DNA of 64,000 bases from Streptococcus cristatus. Its GTDB lineage: Bacteria > Bacillota > Bacilli > Lactobacillales > Streptococcaceae. Below the pieces are notes generated by a model. That model had not been told where the DNA came from and did not search any database. It was given only the letters and a program-made list of their open reading frames with translations. A program made the translations under genes and the position numbers. Below, in pieces: positions 60,301 to 64,000 of this stretch. The DNA lies in assembly GCF_003943505.1 (NCBI RefSeq), contig NZ_RJPS01000006.1, positions 50,245-114,244 on the forward strand, in the 5' to 3' direction. Positions within the stretch are counted from its first letter, which is position 1; each line of letters starts with the position of its first letter.

Positions 60301-63300
60301 GAAATCAATTTTCTCCACTCGCGTTTCATCCTTATAGGTCAGTGGGTACTCTGGTAAAGCGGGCTCTTGCGGCGCAGTGCTCGGTACCATATGTGGCTTG
60401 CCTGTGCCAATTTTGACAACTTGCGTAACTGGGACTAGCGTTTCCTCATTGGACAATTCTTGACGGGCAATTTCCTGACCGTTGGAAGTATAAACTCGAG
60501 TCTTGATGGTACGCTCACCCTGCACTCCTGGAGTGACGATTTGACGAGCGTTCTGAGGTAACTCATCAGTATATTGTTCCTCGATGTTAAAAGCAATCTT
60601 CTCCACACGAGTTTCATCCTTTGTAACCAACTCTAACTCGAGAACTTCATGCACAGGAGCGCTATCTGGAACCGTGCCATAGGCAGACAACTCGGGTTGC
60701 TCGTGCACGGGGGCTGTATCTGGAACGGTGCCATAGGCAGACAGCTCTGGTTGCTCATGCACGGGAGCGCTAGCAGGTACCGTGCCATAACCAGACAACG
60801 CTGGGACTTCATGTACGGGGGCAGTATCTGGAACCGTGCCATAACCAGACAACTCGGGAACCTTATGCACGGGAGCGTTATCTGGAACTGTACCATAGGC
60901 AGTTAGCTCGGGAACCTCGTGCACGGGAGCGCTAGTAGGGACTGTACCATAACCAGTTAACTCGGGAACTTCATGAACGGGAGCGCTATCTGGGACTGTA
61001 CCATAACCAGGCAACTCAGGAACCTCGTGCACAGGAGCGGTATCTGGAACCGTGCCATAGCTAGTTAACTCCGATTTCTCTTGTACGGGAGCGCTAGCGG
61101 GAACTATACCATACTCATTTAACTCGGGAACTTCGTGCACAGGAGCATTAGCAGGAACAGTGCCATAATCAGTGAGCTCAGGTTTCTCGTGCACGGGGGC
61201 ACGATCTGGAACAACGCCATAGCTAGTTAACTCAGGTTTCTCATGCACAGGAGCAGTATCGGGAACCATGCCATAACCAGGCAACGCTGGAACTTCATGC
61301 ACGGGAGCACGATCTGGAACAACGCCATAGCTAGTTAACTCGGGAACCTCTTGCACGGGGGCACTAGCAGGAACGGTACCATAATTAGTGAGCTCGGGGA
61401 CTTCATGCACGGGGGAGCTAGCAGGGACTGTGCCATAACTAGTAAGCTCGGGAACCTCTTGCACAGGAGCGGTATCGGGTACCGTACCATGACCAGTTAA
61501 CTCTGGCTTCTCGTGCACAGGAGCGGTATCGGGAACTGTACCATACTCCGTTAACTCGGGGACTTCATGCACGGGGGCATTATCGGGAACGGTGCCATAA
61601 CTAGTGAGCTCGGAAACCTCTTGCACAGGAGCATTATCAGGAACGGTGCCATAATTAGTGAGCTCGGAAACTTCGTGCTCGGGAGCGCTATCTGGAACGG
61701 TGCCATACGCAGTGAGCTCAGGTTTCTCATGCACAGGAGCACTATCTGGGACCGTGCCATACGCAGTTAACTCGGGAACTTCGTGTACAGGAGCATTATC
61801 AGGAACGGCGCCATAATTAGTGAGCTCAGGAACTTCGTGTACAGGAGCGCTATCCGGAACCGTGCCATATCCAGGCAACTCGGGTACCTCATGAACCGGA
61901 GCGCTATCCGGAACAGTGCCATAATCAGTTAGCTCAGGAACCTCGTGCACAGGAGCGCTATCTGGAACTGTACCATAATCAGTTAATTCAGGAACCTCGT
62001 GCACGGGAGCAGTGTCGGGAACGGTGCCATAGCCAGTGAACTCGGGAACTTCGTGTACAGGAGCATTATCAGGAACGGCGCCATAATTAGTGAGCTCAGG
62101 AACTTCGTGTACAGGAGCGCTATCCGGAACCGTGCCATAGCCAGGCAACTCGGGTTTCTCGTGCACGGGGGCGCTAGTAGGGACTGTGCCATAGTCAGTT
62201 AACTCGGGGACTTCATGCACGGGAGCACTATTTGGAACGGTGCCATAACTAGTAAGCTCGGGAACCTCTTGCACAGGAGCGGTATCGGGTACCGTACCAT
62301 GACCAGTTAACGCAGGCTTCTCGTGCACAGGAGCGGTATCGGGAACTGTACCATACTCCGTTAACTCGGGGACTTCATGCACGGGGGCGCTAGCAGGGAC
62401 TGTGCCATAATTAGTGAGCTCGGGAACTTCGTGCTCGGGAGCGCTATCTGGAACGGTGCCATAATCAGTGAGCTCAGGTTTCTCATGCACAGGAGCACTA
62501 TCTGGGACCGTGCCATAGCCAGACAATTCAGGCTTCTCATGCACGGGGGCATTATCAGGTACCGCACCATACGCAGTGAACTCAGGAACTTCGTGCTCGG
62601 GAGCGCTGTCTGGAACGGTGCCATAATCAGTGAGCTCAGGTTTCTCATGCACAGGAGCGCTATTTGGAACGGTGCCATAGGCAGACAACACTGGTTTCTC
62701 GTGAACGGGAGCATTATCAGGTACTGTACCATAACCAGTTAACTCAGGCTTCTCGTGCACAGGAGCGCTATCTGGAACGGTGCCATAACTAGTGAGCTCG
62801 GGAACTTCATGGATTGGAGCTTCTTTAGGAACAGCCTTATCTGCTGCAGTCCCGACTAAAACAACTTCTGAAACAGGCTCAGTGGTTACTTGATCGGAAA
62901 TCTGCTTGCTCTCTACGATTTTTCCTTCAACACTATAGTAACGTGTTACGATCTTGCGAATCCCTGGAATGCCCGCGCGGATCACTCGAGATTGTCCTTC
63001 GGCTAAGTCATCTGAATACTGATACTCCGTTTTATAGGGAATTTCTTGGGTCTGGGTCGCTGCTTGACTTGTAAATTGCAGTTCTGGTCGCTCATGAACT
63101 GGCGTTTGACGAGCAAATTGTCCTTCTTTAGCAGCAATTTCCTCCTTCTCGGAGAGATGGTCTCCGCCAGCAGGCTGCGCCTCTTTCGGAGCTTCAGTAT
63201 GCTTAGGGCGACCTGCTAAATCTTTCAACTGTTGATCAGGCTGACTGGATGAGGCTTCCTTTTGCGGAGCTGGAAGCTGAGAATTTCCTCTTTGAGCCAG

Positions 63301-63909
63301 TTGATGCTGCGCTTCTTTTTTAAGGTAACCAATATACTGGTAGCCAGCAATTTTCAAAGGTTCTGGCAACTGATCGCCAACGGCCAAAGTCAGACTTTGA
63401 TTATAGGCAGCCAAATCCGTACTACTGACTGCCAAAACAGACACTGGCAAAAGCACAGAACCCAAGCCTGTCACAAGCAAAATAGAAGACAGATATCTCT
63501 TGCCATTTTTCCCTCGCGCCAGCACTAAAACAACCAAGGCCAGTCCTGTAGCTGCAAAATCCGCTCCCAAAAGGCCTGACTCGCCTGTCTTAGGGAGCTT
63601 TCCTAACAAGCTTTCCTGCCTTGTCGGACGGTAAACCAAATAATAAGCGTCCGAATTTTCTTCCGCAAATTTGGGTAGTTCCTTCACGATAGCAGCTTTT
63701 TCAGCCTCAGTCAGATCGCTCTCCACCACATAGTGATACTGAACGAGGGTAGGCTGATTGGCAGACACTTCCGCTGCCTCAACAGAGCTGACAGCTCCTC
63801 CCATTGTGGTACACAAAAAGAAGCTTCCGATAGTAGCGGAAACTAGACCTACAGACAGCTTTCTAAAAGAATAGCGCTGGTATATGTCACCAGTGACTCT
63901 TTTTTTCAT
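54376..63909 (-). CDS. Giant M26-family zinc metalloprotease (IgA1 protease/ZmpB type), cell-surface
   Basis: The 3177-residue protein starts with a YSIRK-type signal (YSFRK at 13-17). It then has an N-terminal sortase motif LPKTG at 105-109 followed by two hydrophobic segments (about 114-131, 139-160), the unusual layout of streptococcal IgA1 and Zmp proteases. Next come a G5 domain (about 286-355), 40 tandem 18-residue repeats (374-1093), six near-identical 96-residue G5 units (1095-1670) and a helical FIVAR-like region (about 1671-1810). GLUG-type repeats (GGLVANLKGG, GGLVGRLEDN, VGGVVGS) precede the catalytic domain with H2823-E2824-x-x-H2827 and Glu2847 as zinc ligands. IgA1 protease and ZmpB share these motifs, so the substrate is not certain. 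AAAAGGG precedes the ATG. Family members are usually about 1600-2000 residues. Confidence 0.93.
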   Translation of the reverse strand: MKKRVTGDIYQRYSFRKLSVGLVSATIGSFFLCTTMGGAVSSVEAAEVSANQPTLVQYHYVVESDLTEAEKAAIVKELPKFAEENSDAYYLVYRPTRQESLLGKLPKTGESGLLGADFAATGLALVVLVLARGKNGKRYLSSILLVTGLGSVLLPVSVLAVSSTDLAAYNQSLTLAVGDQLPEPLKIAGYQYIGYLKKEAQHQLAQRGNSQLPAPQKEASSSQPDQQLKDLAGRPKHTEAPKEAQPAGGDHLSEKEEIAAKEGQFARQTPVHERPELQFTSQAATQTQEIPYKTEYQYSDDLAEGQSRVIRAGIPGIRKIVTRYYSVEGKIVESKQISDQVTTEPVSEVVLVGTAADKAVPKEAPIHEVPELTSYGTVPDSAPVHEKPELTGYGTVPDNAPVHEKPVLSAYGTVPNSAPVHEKPELTDYGTVPDSAPEHEVPEFTAYGAVPDNAPVHEKPELSGYGTVPDSAPVHEKPELTDYGTVPDSAPEHEVPELTNYGTVPASAPVHEVPELTEYGTVPDTAPVHEKPALTGHGTVPDTAPVQEVPELTSYGTVPNSAPVHEVPELTDYGTVPTSAPVHEKPELPGYGTVPDSAPVHEVPELTNYGAVPDNAPVHEVPEFTGYGTVPDTAPVHEVPELTDYGTVPDSAPVHEVPELTDYGTVPDSAPVHEVPELPGYGTVPDSAPVHEVPELTNYGAVPDNAPVHEVPELTAYGTVPDSAPVHEKPELTAYGTVPDSAPEHEVSELTNYGTVPDNAPVQEVSELTSYGTVPDNAPVHEVPELTEYGTVPDTAPVHEKPELTGHGTVPDTAPVQEVPELTSYGTVPASSPVHEVPELTNYGTVPASAPVQEVPELTSYGVVPDRAPVHEVPALPGYGMVPDTAPVHEKPELTSYGVVPDRAPVHEKPELTDYGTVPANAPVHEVPELNEYGIVPASAPVQEKSELTSYGTVPDTAPVHEVPELPGYGTVPDSAPVHEVPELTGYGTVPTSAPVHEVPELTAYGTVPDNAPVHKVPELSGYGTVPDTAPVHEVPALSGYGTVPASAPVHEQPELSAYGTVPDTAPVHEQPELSAYGTVPDSAPVHEVLELELVTKDETRVEKIAFNIEEQYTDELPQNARQIVTPGVQGERTIKTRVYTSNGQEIARQELSNEETLVPVTQVVKIGTGKPHMVPSTAPQEPALPEYPLTYKDETRVEKIDFTTREEETDELVQGTRQIVTPGVQGERTIKTRVYTSNGQEIDRQEVSNEETLAPVTQLVKIGTAKPYMVPSTAPQESALPEYPLTYKDETRVEKIDFTTREDETDELVQGARQIVTPGVHGERTIKTRIYTSNGQELARQELSNEETLAPATQVVKIGAGKPHMVPSTAPQASALPEYPLTYKDETRVEKIDFTTREEETDELVQGARQVATPGVQGERTIKTRVYTSNGQELARQELSNEETLDPVTQVVKIGTAKPHMVPSTAPQASALPEYPLTYKDETRVEKIDFTTREEETDELVQGARQIVTPGVQGERTIKTRIYSSNGQELARQELSNEETLAPVMQVVKVGTAKPHMVPSTAPQASALPEYPLTYKDETQVEKIDFTTREEETDELVQGARHIVTPGVQGERTIKTRVYTSNGQEIDRQELSNEETRAAVAQLVKVGTIKPHMVPSDAPQVEALKEFDLISLHNLLTEAEQIKAQARYFNDSQSRQAAYDTALAAGHTLLNQSQASQAEVDQLVDQINQAKAQLQGLEVDKTRLQNEHALGRTVQATVQYKNADADKKTAYTNELTKAEGILNNQTATQVQLNQAFASLTASKAALNGVPKVKPTVSILSLTENPEDKSVTVQYSLEDKTKSFRSATAELYKGDQLVRTLPIDNVAGSLKIDDLDYYTGYTLKTKLTYELDAGSLTDLEKDTRNFELQYKKIAFRDIDSAEFYRKEKDQFKRVVSMSAIPTDLSNYFVKVKSSEAKDMLLPVHSMAEGQKDGKAVYKVRVSLPELVQEGETGYKSGYDFYISRAVPSQQNVYTSFAGLVDAMKKNMAGNYVLGADLDASEVSLAPADYVYLRGNFTGSLTGNHNGKQYAIYNLAKPLFENLKSGSSISNLDLKEVNIVGTYDSAALARSADNAQITDVSAQGRVSVVGNASQVAGLVVVASNSQITNSSFTGTIQTNDKQYKAYNVGGLVANLKGGNSLLSQSRADVTILAGARTNEQRFGGLVGRLEDNARISRSYVTGKIQNSTKNGQIGGVVGSNYFNGLIDNVISNVSGTNVYSISGDQDYKNDRIREAYAVEGNETLGNDQFVTSTLSLDEAEEKLVSLDIRTTLEDSNLNLHTVDYSKEKNAREDRLIAYANMEKLLPFYNKETIVAYGNKLPDHHKLNRDYLLDVVPMKGDQMITDIHSNKTVINRLMLHFEDKSVDYLNLTYKGDFKHQAIAEYTVNGLDLLYTPEAFLSDYSRILNQVLPELNKVVLDSPAMRTVLGVNADTSLDELYLDTAFDQVKTKLSQELRKVLAMDKSINTEGNVVADYIAQQIKDNKEAFLLGLTYLNRWYNINYDKTNVKDLSAYKFDFFGNHNASTLDTIISLGKSGMNNLKAKNNYMAYDASLSEATGKRGLFNYLEGYRQLFLPDKSNNEWLKTNTKAYIVEAKSDIAEARQLQDAAEDKSKYSVGVYDKITADNWEHKGMLLPLLTMTEKGVYVISNMSTVSMGAYDRYRDQVDGKVRTDAELAEYVEDRVRKSAEWQRDHYDFWYKILSDESKDKLFRSVLVYDGFLLKDKTGQTYWASANDKRSLAMQEFFGPAGKWYPSKGYNAYATGSVTHFDRARLLEDYGNSVYTHEMTHNSDGSIYFEGYGRREGLGAELYARGLLQSTPSPNEPTITLNTLFKTDKDSKTRMHTYNFKERVQNAADLQHYVHGMFDMIYTLDYLEGTSMVKQSDAAKLQWFRKMENYYITDKYGKQTHAGNQTRSFTAEEIKQLTSFESLIDNDVITRRENKDSGQYPRNGYLSLSLFSPIYSALSNPNGAPGDVMFRRTAYELLAAKGYHEGFVPYVSGKFSEEAAAEGKTTWDGWLRRDVGLVTDQKVLENVFKGEYASWAAFKKAMYQERIDQLTKLKPITIEYELRNPNSTKQVTIRSYAEMQKLMDEAVAEDVRNITNATNRVEASWVNLLKKKIYNAYLRETDDFRQSIFNK
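58900..60627 (-). repeat. Six 288-bp (96-residue) G5-type repeats in the protease gene
   Basis: Six consecutive units of exactly 96 codons, each with KDETRVEKIDF at the start, VQGERTIKTRVYTSNGQE in the middle and MVPSTAPQ near the end. Four inner units differ at only a few residues. The first unit is the most divergent (IAFNIEEQYTDELPQNAR) and the last has a variant end. G5 domains bind glycans or zinc and form stalks in surface proteins. Confidence 0.92.
60631..62790 (-). repeat. Forty 54-bp (18-residue) tandem repeats in the protease gene
   Basis: Exactly 40 in-frame units of 54 bp, consensus xYGTVPDSAPVHEVPELT, with no length variation. Position 1 varies (S, G, A, D, N, E); position 14 alternates mainly V and K. 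Units 10 and 25 have HG in place of YG. The Pro-rich, uniform pattern suggests an extended stalk. Confidence 0.95.
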
Positions 63910-64000
63910 AAAATTCCCTTTTCTTCATATAATAAGCTAATAAAAATTTTACTGAATTTTACTCAAAATTGCAATCCCTTAGCCTTATAAAATACTTTTC

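Noticed and set aside
60649..62742. Several plus-strand ORFs of 67-121 codons across the protease repeat array (for example 62377-62742)
   Set aside because: They are antisense readings of the 54-bp repeats, which stay open in more than one frame because the unit is a multiple of three. No start sites or independent signals.
60631..62790. CRISPR-like appearance of regularly spaced repeats
   Set aside because: Units are contiguous, in frame and 54 bp long without unique spacers, and they encode a protein repeat. No cas genes.

Overview
The window looks like chromosome of an oral streptococcus of the mitis/sanguinis type. The evidence is the hrcA-grpE-dnaK-dnaJ locus under CIRCE control, a pyruvate oxidase gene (spxB), a copY-cupA-copA copper operon of the pneumococcal kind, a ScaR/PsaR-like manganese regulator, a YSIRK-type IgA1-protease/ZmpB-like giant surface protein and a full histidine utilisation cluster. 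Species assignment is inference; S. sanguinis, S. gordonii and close relatives fit best. I saw no rRNA, tRNA, CRISPR array, prophage or transposase gene.

Layout. 1-6.5 kb: heat-shock operon read leftward from a promoter bracketed by two perfect CIRCE operators, with a DJ-1/PfpI-like gene between dnaK and dnaJ. 6.5-8.7 kb: leftward trio of a WYL regulator, a GyrI-like protein and a ClbS/DfsB-like protein. 9-11 kb: MscS channel and an sstT serine/threonine transporter gene disrupted by an internal deletion and frameshift. 11.3-13.8 kb: glycosyltransferase/GtrA, phosphodiester glycosidase and a membrane protein. 13.8-25.5 kb: hut region (hutI divergent from hutU-ftcD-fchA-fhs-hutD-permease-hutH, then hutG with its own consensus promoter). 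It encodes both the folate-dependent and the formamide-releasing way of clearing formiminoglutamate. A 1009-residue SARP/BTAD-type regulator converges on it. 28.7-32.1 kb: metE and metF, with an MtaR/MetR-type palindrome upstream of metE. 32.2-34.8 kb: hypothetical membrane proteins and an AI-2E family transporter. 34.9-40.3 kb: a fused PabB-PabC gene with a leaderless-looking promoter, an ABC exporter, and a convergent two-component system. 40.5-45.3 kb: orphan 6-phospho-beta-glucosidase, DUF3592-like protein, SemiSWEET, spxB. 45.6-48.7 kb: copper operon with two operators on its promoter. 48.8-54.3 kb: SGNH hydrolase, HAD phosphatase, unknown protein, ScaR-like, MarR, EVE and nucleotidyltransferase genes. 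54.4-63.9 kb: one 3177-codon gene for a giant M26 metalloprotease with 40 exact-length 18-residue repeats and seven G5 domains.

The most unusual non-coding feature is a family of five ~175-bp elements (8.7, 11.1, 36.7, 40.4 and 42.2 kb), each able to fold into three successive hairpins. Four of the five lie just after a stop codon in the same orientation and end in a hairpin plus T-rich tract, so they look like mobile or copied structured terminators.

Coordinates include stop codons. Starts were chosen from ribosome-binding sites where possible. Family names rest on motif recognition by eye, without database searches.
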